The notes under the pieces were generated by a model, which ran no database searches, was not told the origin of the DNA, and was given only the letters and a program-made list of their open reading frames with translations. From NCBI RefSeq assembly GCF_000621165.1, contig NZ_JHZA01000008.1:1-64000 (forward strand): 64,000 nt of DNA, given 5' to 3'. Source of the stretch: Enterovibrio calviensis DSM 14347 (lineage in GTDB: Bacteria; Pseudomonadota; Gammaproteobacteria; Enterobacterales; Vibrionaceae). Below, in pieces: positions 1 to 7,654 of the stretch. Position 1 is the stretch's first letter, and the number at the start of each line of letters is the position of its first letter. The position numbers and the translations under genes are program-made.

Positions 1-18
1 AAGTCGTTAACAAGAACT

Positions 19-94
19 TGGAGCGACACATCGGGTTCGAACCGATGACCTCAACCTTGGCAAGGTTGCGCTCTACCAGCTGAGCTAGTGTCGC
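19..94 (-). tRNA. tRNA-Gly (GCC)
   Basis: Reading leftward, a 76-nt cloverleaf folds with acceptor arm GCGACAC/GTGTCGC, anticodon GCC between CCTT-type stems, a T-loop TTCGAAC and an encoded CCA end. It lies 4 bp downstream of tRNA-Cys in the same transcript. The spacer to its left (positions 1-18) matches the spacer between tRNA genes near 44,335, so the operon probably continues beyond the window edge. Confidence 0.95.
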
Positions 95-98
95 AATA

Positions 99-172
99 TG
101 GAGGCGCGTCCCGGAGTCGAACCGAGGTACACGGATTTGCAATCCGCTGCATAGCCACTCTGCCAACGCGCC
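99..172 (-). tRNA. tRNA-Cys (GCA)
   Basis: A 74-nt cloverleaf with acceptor GGCGCGT/ACGCGCC, anticodon GCA in the loop of the GCGGATT..AATCCGT arm, and an encoded CCA. It is the first gene of a leftward tRNA operon, with a strong promoter about 50 bp upstream. It appears identical to the Cys gene at 44,431-44,504. Confidence 0.95.
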
Positions 173-221
173 TTTGTCCACCCGCCTCTGGAAGTTGTTT
201 CCCGCTGCGGTATGGGTGGGC

Positions 222-249
222 ATTCTACGGATTCACGTGATCTAGTCAA
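222..249 (-). promoter_or_regulatory. Sigma-70 promoter of the Cys-Gly tRNA operon
   Basis: On the minus strand TTGACT and TAGAAT are separated by 16 bp, with the tRNA-Cys gene about 50 bp downstream. The second tRNA operon has the same layout (GTGACA, 16 bp, TAGAAT at 44,572-44,599). The boxes are read directly; their use is inferred from position. Confidence 0.75.
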
Positions 250-341
250 CACTATTTCATAAAAAAAAGTTCGTTCGCTCAAAATCACGGCAAAGACGAC
301 ATAATTCGACCATTACGAGCCTTTTTTAGCCTGTAATCACG

Positions 342-941
342 CTAATAAATGATCTTACGGAAGGTAAGGTTGATTCTCGCTTCCCTCGTTTTGGCGGTTT
401 TCGGGAGTGCGTGTTGCCAAAAAGTCTGAGTTTTGCCTGCCATTATGAGTAAAGAACCCGATCCCAATTCAAATTCACGCTTTTCTCCAGTGTGAATATG
501 CTTCAACACAAACCGACGGCTCTCTCCCAGCGTCAGTGATGCGATGTTAGGGGAAGGCCCTAGCTCTCTTTCATTATCCTGATGCCACCCCATGTAGTCT
601 TGCCCATCGCGATAGAGATTCGCCAATACCGTATTGAACTCATCACCAGCCACGCGAGAGCATCTGTTCTTTAGATTATCGAGAAGTGGAGGAAATTTTG
701 CGGGAGGTAGCATTAAGCCGGAGTAAGTATAGCCATGTTCGCCAAACCAAGCTTGTAGGCGAGGTTGAAGGACTTCACGGCCAAACATCTTTATAGGCAA
801 TTGCTGCCATGGAAGTGTACTAAGGAGAGATTCAAACATCAGCGCCGCTTCATTGGCGCTGATGAAATCGGGTTGCCAATACAATTTACCGTCTGGCAAA
901 TCTATCCAACCCGTTTGTTCAAACAAATCACCTTGATTCAT
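342..941 (-). CDS. AlkB-family DNA repair dioxygenase
   Basis: A 199-residue member of the 2-oxoglutarate/Fe(II) AlkB superfamily, which removes alkyl groups from N1-methyladenine and N3-methylcytosine by oxidation. The iron site is visible as H120-x-D122 (WHQD) with distal H177 (WQHALPK), followed by the arginines R189 and R195 in REARINLTFR that bind 2-oxoglutarate. Length and the GWHQDNE-type motif resemble ALKBH2/3-like bacterial proteins more than E. coli AlkB. It stands alone, with the PuuB-like gene upstream on the same strand. Two more alkylation-repair genes (AlkD-type and ogt) occur in this window. The exact substrate is not decided by sequence. Confidence 0.88.
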   Translation of the reverse strand: MNQGDLFEQTGWIDLPDGKLYWQPDFISANEAALMFESLLSTLPWQQLPIKMFGREVLQPRLQAWFGEHGYTYSGLMLPPAKFPPLLDNLKNRCSRVAGDEFNTVLANLYRDGQDYMGWHQDNERELGPSPNIASLTLGESRRFVLKHIHTGEKREFELGSGSLLIMAGKTQTFWQHALPKTAKTREARINLTFRKIIY

Positions 942-1019
942 GCCTTCACTCTCATGTCCTCTTATCTACTCACTTTAAACACATTGAGCATGAAGGAACA
1001 ACCGTGGAGGCACGTCAGA

Positions 1020-2303
1020 TTATTTTGCGAGAGCGTCTTCTAGTTTAGCTTTCCAAATCGCCATCGCGAGAGCCGGTTTACGCAGCACTTCAGGAGTCGG
1101 AATCCAGCTTTGTTTAACGCGAGAGAACACGTCGAATCGACCCGCCTGCCCTGCCATTGCCTCAGCAACCACACGACCCGCGATGTTAGTTAAACCAACG
1201 CCGTGCCCCGTATAACCATGGGCGGTATAGATATCGTTACCAAGGTGTGCGATTTCTGGCATGTAGCTTCGCGTTACAGCGAACAGCCCACCCCAGTGGT
1301 ATTCCATTTTCACATCGCCCAATTGTGGGAACACTTTGAGCATGCGCTGGCGCAAACGCTCTTGGCTGTCAGAGTATTCGCCATTGAATGGATGGTTCAC
1401 GCCACCAAACAAAATACGGCCATCTGCTGTTGGACGCAGGTAGTCTAAACAGTTGTTCAAATCAGACATCGCCATCATATTACTGATCGGCTGTCGATCG
1501 CCCAACTGCTCAGTCACCGCTATATAAGAAGCAACAGGCAATACCTTGGACTGCGCTCTGCGGTTCAAGCCATCAAGATAAGCATTACACGCTAGCAACA
1601 CCTGCTTTGCTTTAACACTGCCAGTCGCCGTTTTTACCGTGTTAACACCCGAGCCTTTTTCAATTTTGATGACCGGACTATTTTCATAGATTTCCGCACC
1701 CACCGAAATTGCCGCCTGAGCCAGGCCCAGTGTGTAGTTTAACGTGTGAACGTGGCCGCTATTTGGGTCGAACAAGCCGCCTAGGTAACGACGTGTGTTC
1801 GCCACTTCTTCGATTTTATCCGTGTCCCACCATTGCGCGACAGGATAGTTATAGCGACCTTGCTTAAGTTCGTGCCATGACTTCAGTTCTTCTTCTTGGC
1901 CTTTGTTCAAAGCCAGTTCGATATAGCCTTCTTGGAAGTCACAACCAATGTCGAATTCCTTAATACGCTCGCGAATGATATCGATAGATTCAACAGACAA
2001 GTCCCACAACTGCTTGCCCCATTCAGGGCCATAGGTTTCGTCGACTTCACGTAACCCCAAGCAATACCCCACCAGCGCCTGTCCGCCATTACGACCAGAA
2101 CCGCCGAAAGCAATGCGTTGGCTCTCAAGAACCACAACACTCATGCCCTGCTTACGAAGCTCGATAGCAGCGTTTGTCCCCGTCAAACCCGCACCAATAA
2201 TACAAACATCCGCTTGAATATCATTGGTTAACGTTGGTTGCTCTGGAAGCACGTTTGCTGTTGCTTGGTAGTAACTATCGATATACCCGTTTTCTTTCGC
2301 CAT
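1020..2303 (-). CDS. puuB: FAD-dependent amine oxidase, gamma-glutamylputrescine oxidase-like
   Basis: A 427-residue DAO-family flavoenzyme. The N-terminal Rossmann signature VCIIGAGLTGTNAAIEL (about residues 33-49) binds FAD, and the SGRNGGQ segment (about 69-75) is typical of PuuB/OrdL oxidases. PuuB oxidises gamma-glutamyl-putrescine in putrescine catabolism; other members of this family act on N-methyl amino acids, so the substrate is inferred. Support comes from the divergent PotD-type polyamine-binding protein, whose start lies 200 bp away. No puuA, puuC or puuD is present here, so the full pathway would need genes elsewhere. The ATG has only a weak ribosome-binding site. Confidence 0.75.
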   Translation of the reverse strand: MAKENGYIDSYYQATANVLPEQPTLTNDIQADVCIIGAGLTGTNAAIELRKQGMSVVVLESQRIAFGGSGRNGGQALVGYCLGLREVDETYGPEWGKQLWDLSVESIDIIRERIKEFDIGCDFQEGYIELALNKGQEEELKSWHELKQGRYNYPVAQWWDTDKIEEVANTRRYLGGLFDPNSGHVHTLNYTLGLAQAAISVGAEIYENSPVIKIEKGSGVNTVKTATGSVKAKQVLLACNAYLDGLNRRAQSKVLPVASYIAVTEQLGDRQPISNMMAMSDLNNCLDYLRPTADGRILFGGVNHPFNGEYSDSQERLRQRMLKVFPQLGDVKMEYHWGGLFAVTRSYMPEIAHLGNDIYTAHGYTGHGVGLTNIAGRVVAEAMAGQAGRFDVFSRVKQSWIPTPEVLRKPALAMAIWKAKLEDALAK

Positions 2304-2502
2304 TTTGCGACTAAATCCTGCCTATGCGTAAAAAGATGGCGAATATTCGCACCAACACCCCCATCTGGCAAGTGGAATTCACTGACGTCTTATCATGCAA
2401 ATTGTTACTCATTGACGCTAAATTTGGTTGACTATTCAAACAATTGTTTTGATGATGCGCGTTCAATTTCTGGCTTGGTATAGCCATCAAAGGACTAACG
2501 TA

Positions 2503-3546
2503 ATGAACCAACATCTTAAAGGGGTGACCGCGGCGAGCATCGCACTTTCCGCAACTTTGTCTTTCGGCGTTTCAGCAAACAACGAAGTACTTAACATCTA
2601 CAACTGGGCCGAATATATGCCCATGAACGTCATTAGCGCATTCGAAAAAGAATATGGCGTGACGGTTAACTACTCGACGTTTGAAAACAATGAATCTATG
2701 TATACCAAGCTAAAGTTGCTTGACGGTAAAGGTTACGACCTCGCATTCGCGTCTACGTATTTTATCCAACGTATGAGCAACGAAGGCATGCTGGCGAAAA
2801 TCGATAAATCGAAGATCCCGCATGTTAAAGACATTATTCCGGGCTTGATGGCACAGCCCTTCGACAAGAAAAATGATTACTCTCTTCCCTATATCTGGGG
2901 TGTAACGGGTATTAGCTATAACGGCGATATCGTCGACGGTAGCAAAGTCACCAAGTGGGCAGATTTGTGGAAGCCCGAGTTTGCTGGCCAACTCATGCTG
3001 CTAGACGATGTGCGTGATGTGTTTGGCATGGCGCTAAAAACCAAGGGTTACAGCATCAACACCACGAACGAAGCTGAAATCAAAGAAGCCTATGAACTGC
3101 TGAAAACTCTGCGTCCTAGTGTTGTTGTCTATAACTCAGATGCTCCTCACGTACCGTTTGTAACGGGCGAAGTGGGTATTGGTCAGCAATGGAATGGCAA
3201 TGCCTATTTGGCACAAGCTGAAATGGATAACATCGAATTCATCTATCCTGAGGAAGGTTCAATCCTTTGGATGGACAACTTTATTATCCCGAAAGGTGCA
3301 GCAAAAGTAGAGCTTGCCCATCAGTTCATCGACTTCCTTTACCGACCTGAAAATCAGGCCGCAATGGTTGAAGAACTTGGCTACCCAGCACCAAGCAAAC
3401 GTGCCAAAGAAAAGCTGTCGGCTGAATATACTGAGAACAACGTCATTTTCCCTTCAGACATTGATGTTGAAAAAGGTGAGTTCACCAACGATGTTGGCGG
3501 CGCAGTTAGCATCTACAACCGCTACTGGCAGCTACTGAAAAGCTAG
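2503..3546 (+). CDS. potD: Periplasmic spermidine/putrescine-binding protein (PotD)
   Basis: A 347-residue solute-binding protein of the PotD family. A signal peptide (residues 1 to about 24, ending VSANN) precedes the diagnostic LNIYNWAEYMP start of the mature protein and the later segments YDLAFASTYF and LWMDNFIIPKGA. The start at 2503 is chosen because an upstream in-frame start would add 25 residues ahead of the signal peptide. PotD normally delivers polyamines to PotABC, but no permease or ATPase genes follow; a strong terminator closes the gene. It is therefore an orphan receptor, divergent from a polyamine-type oxidase. In Vibrio cholerae PotD proteins also influence biofilm; applying that here is inference. 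Confidence 0.88.
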   Translation: MNQHLKGVTAASIALSATLSFGVSANNEVLNIYNWAEYMPMNVISAFEKEYGVTVNYSTFENNESMYTKLKLLDGKGYDLAFASTYFIQRMSNEGMLAKIDKSKIPHVKDIIPGLMAQPFDKKNDYSLPYIWGVTGISYNGDIVDGSKVTKWADLWKPEFAGQLMLLDDVRDVFGMALKTKGYSINTTNEAEIKEAYELLKTLRPSVVVYNSDAPHVPFVTGEVGIGQQWNGNAYLAQAEMDNIEFIYPEEGSILWMDNFIIPKGAAKVELAHQFIDFLYRPENQAAMVEELGYPAPSKRAKEKLSAEYTENNVIFPSDIDVEKGEFTNDVGGAVSIYNRYWQLLKS

Positions 3547-3573
3547 CCGCCCTTTTCAATTACGCCATTACAC

Positions 3574-3607
3574 TAAAAAACCGCAGTTCAGGCTGCGGTT
3601 TTTGTTT
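3574..3607 (+). terminator. Intrinsic terminator after potD
   Basis: CCGCAG (3581-3586) pairs with CTGCGG (3593-3598), flanked by an A-run and a T-run, 30 bp after the potD stop. Confidence 0.9.
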
Positions 3608-3671
3608 GTGGAACATGACCCAAGTGCAGTTCGGTACACTCTCTACGTTCGATTCAATATCCACCGCCAAT

Positions 3672-3699
3672 TGCCAACTGCCAACTGCCAACTGCCAAC
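3672..3699. repeat. Heptamer tandem repeat (TGCCAAC)4
   Basis: Four perfect head-to-tail copies of TGCCAAC lie in the short gap between the potD terminator and the stop codon of the TauE/SafE gene. Comparable short repeats occur after several other genes in the window. Confidence 0.95.
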
Positions 3700-3708
3700 T
3701 TTCAACGC

Positions 3709-4440
3709 CTAGCTCGATTTGAAGAAAAGCAAATGGGCAGCGCTAAGAGAAATGGCGCCACGAACAATGATTTTCAGTTGATCCGCAGAAATTTTTGCAA
3801 ACACCTTATAGCCGATAAACATACCCAAGAACAATGCGGGCAACCCAACCGCGCTGGCTTGCAGCGTTTCTATGTTCACAAGGCTCAAACTCACCAAGCC
3901 CACCAGTTTTAGGATATTTAAGGTAAGAAACGCCCAGACACGAGTCGCTACATAGGCGTGCTTTTCCATTTTTTGTTCAAGAAGGAACAACCCCATCAAA
4001 GGCCCCGCTGCATTGGCGAGCACACCAACAAACCCACACAATGCACCAGCAAAGCCCGCTGAATAGCGATGTGAGAAGACGGGTAATGGATGGTAATCAA
4101 GCCAAAGAGATAATCCGAGTAACCCAAAGATCAGCACGCCTAACATGGTCATAAACGTGCTCGGATCAATGCTACCGAGCACCAAAGTGCCGACTAATAC
4201 ACCTATCGCGCCGAACGGAACAAGTTTCGCCAGCACACCCCAGTTAACGTTTTTACGGTATGTCATAACCGCCACTAAATCCGTCAGTAGATAGAGCGGG
4301 ACGATAACTCCTAAAGCCTCCGGGCCAGGAAACGCGAGCATCATTAAAGGGAGGATAATCAGTCCAAGGCCGCCGATGGAAAACTTAGAAAAGCCCGTCA
4401 CCAAGCAGGCGAGTGAAATAAAAACCCATGACATTTCCAT
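3709..4440 (-). CDS. TauE/SafE-family membrane transporter
   Basis: A 243-residue polytopic membrane protein of the TauE/SafE (DUF81) family. Members have 7-8 helices in two related halves and export sulfite, sulfoacetate or other organic anions. Visible marks are the N-terminal CLVTGFSKFSIGGLGLI segment and the GALCGFVGVLANAAGP segment near the middle, the repeated family motif. The ATG at 4440 is preferred over the longer reading because AGAGGA lies about 7 bp upstream. It is convergent with potD and divergent from threonine aldolase, with no sulfur genes nearby, so its substrate is unknown. Confidence 0.85.
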   Translation of the reverse strand: MEMSWVFISLACLVTGFSKFSIGGLGLIILPLMMLAFPGPEALGVIVPLYLLTDLVAVMTYRKNVNWGVLAKLVPFGAIGVLVGTLVLGSIDPSTFMTMLGVLIFGLLGLSLWLDYHPLPVFSHRYSAGFAGALCGFVGVLANAAGPLMGLFLLEQKMEKHAYVATRVWAFLTLNILKLVGLVSLSLVNIETLQASAVGLPALFLGMFIGYKVFAKISADQLKIIVRGAISLSAAHLLFFKSS

Positions 4441-4599
4441 CGTCGTTCCTCTGTTGATCTTGTATGCGTCTTTAGGCATAAAATATTGAATGACTCAACA
4501 TATGGACGTTGGCGAAATTCATGATGTTTTATAATTACTTTTCACGGAATCGAGAGTAATCTTACCCCTCGATCACCGTTGTAGTCAGGATAGCTTAGA

Positions 4600-5610
4600 A
4601 TGATTGATTTTCGCTCAGATACAGTAACTCAACCCGATACAAAAATGCGTGAAGCCATGGCGAATGCGCCGGTAGGCGACGACGTTTATGGGGATGACCC
4701 AACCGTCAACGAACTTGAGCGATGGTCAGCAGAGCGACATGGTTTTGAAGCAGCCGTTTTCACCTCATCAGGCACTCAAGCTAACCTGCTGGGTATTCTC
4801 GCACACTGCGATCGTGGGGACGAGTATCTGTGCGGACAACAAGCGCACAATTACAAATATGAGGCAGGCGGTGCTGCGGTGCTAGGTTCGGTCCAGCCGC
4901 AACCTATCGAGAACAATAAAGATGGCACACTTTGCTTTGAAAAGTTGGCTGCCGCTGTCAAACCTGACGATGTTCACTTTGCTCGTACCAAACTACTCAG
5001 CCTTGAAAACACCATCGGCGGTAAAGTCCTTCCGATGAGCTATTTGGCTCAAGCGCGTGAGTTTGCTAATAAGCACCAACTTAAACTTCATTTGGATGGC
5101 GCACGCGTTTATAACGCTTCAGTTGCTTTAAATGTCGACATCAAAGAGATCAGTCAGCATTTCGATTCAATGACCATTTGTTTATCTAAGGGGTTAGGCG
5201 CGCCGATTGGCTCGTTGTTACTGGGTGATGCAGAGTACATTCAACGCGCTCGTCGTCTTCGTAAAATGGTCGGTGGCGGTATGCGCCAAGCAGGTATTCT
5301 TGCCGCAGCAGGCATGATAGCGCTGACCGAAAACGTAGAACGTCTCAAAGATGATCATGACAACGCTCGCTACTTGTCCGAAAGTTTGGGGGCGATTCAG
5401 GGTTTCAATACCTTTATTTATCCTGTGCAAACCAATGTTGTCTACGCTGACGTTGCTGCCCACATTGATATTCATGCCATTGCCAGTGCACTGAAAGAAC
5501 AAGGCATTCTAGTATCACCGGGATACAAGGCCATGCGTTTTGTTACCCACAAAGACGTTACCAAAGCCGATATTGACGCGTTACTCGCTGCGATTGAAAA
5601 ACAATTGTAG
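4600..5610 (+). CDS. ltaE: Low-specificity L-threonine aldolase
   Basis: A 336-residue fold-type I PLP enzyme that splits L-threonine and L-allo-threonine to glycine and acetaldehyde. The N-terminus MIDFRSDTVTQPD and the segment GDDVYGDDPTV are family hallmarks. The PLP-binding lysine is K197 in LSKGLGAPIGS, the same position as in E. coli LtaE, and a DGAR motif (about residues 166-169) supplies the cofactor aspartate. Length equals the usual 330-340 residues. It is monocistronic, closed by an intrinsic terminator. Confidence 0.93.
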   Translation: MIDFRSDTVTQPDTKMREAMANAPVGDDVYGDDPTVNELERWSAERHGFEAAVFTSSGTQANLLGILAHCDRGDEYLCGQQAHNYKYEAGGAAVLGSVQPQPIENNKDGTLCFEKLAAAVKPDDVHFARTKLLSLENTIGGKVLPMSYLAQAREFANKHQLKLHLDGARVYNASVALNVDIKEISQHFDSMTICLSKGLGAPIGSLLLGDAEYIQRARRLRKMVGGGMRQAGILAAAGMIALTENVERLKDDHDNARYLSESLGAIQGFNTFIYPVQTNVVYADVAAHIDIHAIASALKEQGILVSPGYKAMRFVTHKDVTKADIDALLAAIEKQL

Positions 5611-5643
5611 TCGCCTATAACGATGGCTTTACGGTAACTGAAC

Positions 5644-5668
5644 AGAGGCGGATTTCCGCCTCTTTCTA
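5644..5668 (+). terminator. Intrinsic terminator after ltaE
   Basis: AGAGGCGG pairs with CCGCCTCT around an ATTT loop, followed by TTTCT. It sits 30 bp after the ltaE stop and just ahead of the next gene. Confidence 0.8.
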
Positions 5669-5687
5669 TATCTGATAAGGAGACACC

Positions 5688-6626
5688 ATGGCTGGAGCTA
5701 GCTTGCTTACCCTACTCGATGACATCGCGACGATACTCGACGATGTCTCCCTGATGAGTAAAGTCGCGGCGAAAAAAACAGCCGGCGTACTAGGGGATGA
5801 TTTGGCGTTAAACGCCGAGCAAGTTTCCGGTGTCAAAGCCGATCGCGAACTCCCCGTGGTATGGGCCGTTGCGAAAGGCTCCTTTCTCAATAAGCTGATA
5901 TTAGTCCCTGCTGCACTCGCGATTAGCGCAGTCGCCCCTTGGCTTATCACTCCACTACTTATGTTAGGAGGCCTGTTTCTCTGCTTTGAAGGCGCAGAGA
6001 AGATCCTCCATACCTTCTTCCACAAAAAAGACTCACACAATGCAACAACCTCCCCTCAAAGCGATGAGGTAGATTTTAATACCGCTACACTCAACGCCGC
6101 AGAGTTTGAATCGCAAAAAATCAAAGGCGCGATTCGCACCGACTTCATTTTGTCCGCAGAAATCATCGTCATCACCTTGGGCGTCGTGTCAGAAAGCAGC
6201 TTTCTTACGCAAGTGATCACCCTGTTTGGTATCGCTTTCGCCATGACAGTGGGCGTTTACGGACTGGTGGCAATCATTGTTAAAATCGACGATGCGGGGT
6301 TGTATCTCAGCCAAAAACGCATGGCGATCACTCAAGCCATTGGCCGTGGTTTACTGGCCTTCGCCCCCATATTGATGAAAGGCCTTTCCATCGTTGGTAC
6401 GCTCGCCATGTTTTTGGTCGGAGGCGGCATTCTGACACATGGTGTGCATGTCTTATCTGAATGGATTGGTGATGCCGCACAAGAAACGGCCTTGATTCCT
6501 TCTGTTGGAACCATTATTTCTGCCGTGCTCCCTACCCTGCTCAATGGCATTCTTGGTTTGATCGCAGGCATTATTGTTGTTGGTCTCGTGACTTTGGTTA
6601 GCAAGCTTAAACCCAGCAAATCCTAA
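5688..6626 (+). CDS. yedI: DUF808-family inner-membrane protein (YedI-like)
   Basis: A 312-residue membrane protein of the DUF808 family. The N-terminal motif [21 protein letters not shown] with [24 protein letters not shown] is diagnostic. About seven hydrophobic segments follow, the first at residues 65-100 ([20 protein letters not shown] onward) and the last two near the C-terminus. The molecular function of the family is not established. A good ribosome-binding site (AAGGAG) precedes the ATG at 5688. It stands between an ltaE terminator and the next dehydrogenase with no clear functional link. Confidence 0.9.
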   Translation: MAGASLLTLLDDIATILDDVSLMSKVAAKKTAGVLGDDLALNAEQVSGVKADRELPVVWAVAKGSFLNKLILVPAALAISAVAPWLITPLLMLGGLFLCFEGAEKILHTFFHKKDSHNATTSPQSDEVDFNTATLNAAEFESQKIKGAIRTDFILSAEIIVITLGVVSESSFLTQVITLFGIAFAMTVGVYGLVAIIVKIDDAGLYLSQKRMAITQAIGRGLLAFAPILMKGLSIVGTLAMFLVGGGILTHGVHVLSEWIGDAAQETALIPSVGTIISAVLPTLLNGILGLIAGIIVVGLVTLVSKLKPSKS

Positions 6627-6719
6627 AAATAGTTCCGTCACTGCGTAATACTGCGGATTGACGCTCTCTGCAAAGCTGCTTAGCTTATATCCAAACATGA
6701 CATGTAATGGAGAGCAGGG

Positions 6720-7487
6720 ATGACGGCAAAACATGTATTGATCACGGGTGGTGCAAGTGGCATTGGTTTGGGTATGGCGCAAGGTTTTGCAAAAGCGGGC
6801 TATCGCGTCACATTGTCCGACATCAACTCAGACGCGCTAAACGCAGCCGTTGAACAACTGGCCTCAGCGTATGATGTGACGGTAAAAGGTATCACGCTCG
6901 ACGTGACAGATTCTGCGCAAATCGCCAGTACTCCGGATCGCGTAGACGCGCCAGTCGACATACTGATTAACAATGCCGGCATTCAATTTGTCTCCGCACT
7001 AGAAGCCTTCCCAGAAGATAAATGGCGACTCATCATCGACATATTGCTGACAGGCCCAGCCATGCTGACCAAGGCATTCCTGCCTCAGATGTACCAACAA
7101 AACTTCGGTCGCATCATCAATGTTGGGTCGATACATAGCCTAGTCGCCTCCCCTTATAAATCGGCCTATGTTGCGGCAAAGCATGGCTTATTGGGTTTTT
7201 CTAAAACCATCGCACTCGAAAGCGCAGAGCATGACGTCACTATCAATACGCTCTGCCCTTCTTACGTCAAAACACCGCTGGTAGAGAACCAAATCATTTC
7301 GCAGGCACAAAGCCATCAAATCAGCGAAGAAGAAGTCATCAATACCATCATGCTAAAACCTATGCCGAAGAAGGCTTTCATTGCACTGAGTGAATTGGCC
7401 GATACTGCGCTTTTTCTTAGCTCCTCAAGTGCAAAAAACATCACCGCACAAGCGATTGCGATTGATGGTGGTTGGACTGCTCACTGA
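6720..7487 (+). CDS. bdhA: 3-hydroxybutyrate dehydrogenase (SDR family)
   Basis: A 255-residue classical short-chain dehydrogenase that interconverts 3-hydroxybutyrate and acetoacetate with NAD. Visible elements are the TGGASGIG cofactor loop (residues 10-17), NNAG (about 84-87), the catalytic serine in INVGSIHS and the YVAAKHG active-site motif. The conserved C-terminal stretches LCPSYVKTPLVENQI and the ending AIDGGWTAH are characteristic of bacterial BdhA rather than generic SDRs. No polyhydroxybutyrate genes are adjacent. Acetoacetate is also a product of the carnitine module 18 kb away, so a link through that metabolite is possible but inferred. Confidence 0.88.
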   Translation: MTAKHVLITGGASGIGLGMAQGFAKAGYRVTLSDINSDALNAAVEQLASAYDVTVKGITLDVTDSAQIASTPDRVDAPVDILINNAGIQFVSALEAFPEDKWRLIIDILLTGPAMLTKAFLPQMYQQNFGRIINVGSIHSLVASPYKSAYVAAKHGLLGFSKTIALESAEHDVTINTLCPSYVKTPLVENQIISQAQSHQISEEEVINTIMLKPMPKKAFIALSELADTALFLSSSSAKNITAQAIAIDGGWTAH

Positions 7488-7654
7488 TATTTAACTGCTC
7501 AACGAACACTTTTTGCGCACTTGTTCACCATTGCTAGGTGAATATAGTGCGCCAGCCCACATTGCCAACAACTCCTCACGGCTTTATCTCAAAATCAGTA
7601 AGTTAAGAGCGCTACACTGAGTCTATACAAGGAAATCAGTGTAAGGAGAGCGCT

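Noticed and set aside
85-288. Short open frame over the tRNA-Cys gene and its promoter
   Set aside because: It is antisense-independent noise across a tRNA gene; the tRNA fold explains the sequence.
2428-2502. Upstream start for potD adding 25 residues
   Set aside because: It would place extra residues before the signal peptide; ATG 2503 gives a normal one.
3672-3699. CRISPR-like array
   Set aside because: The repeats are 7-mers without spacers; no cas genes are near.
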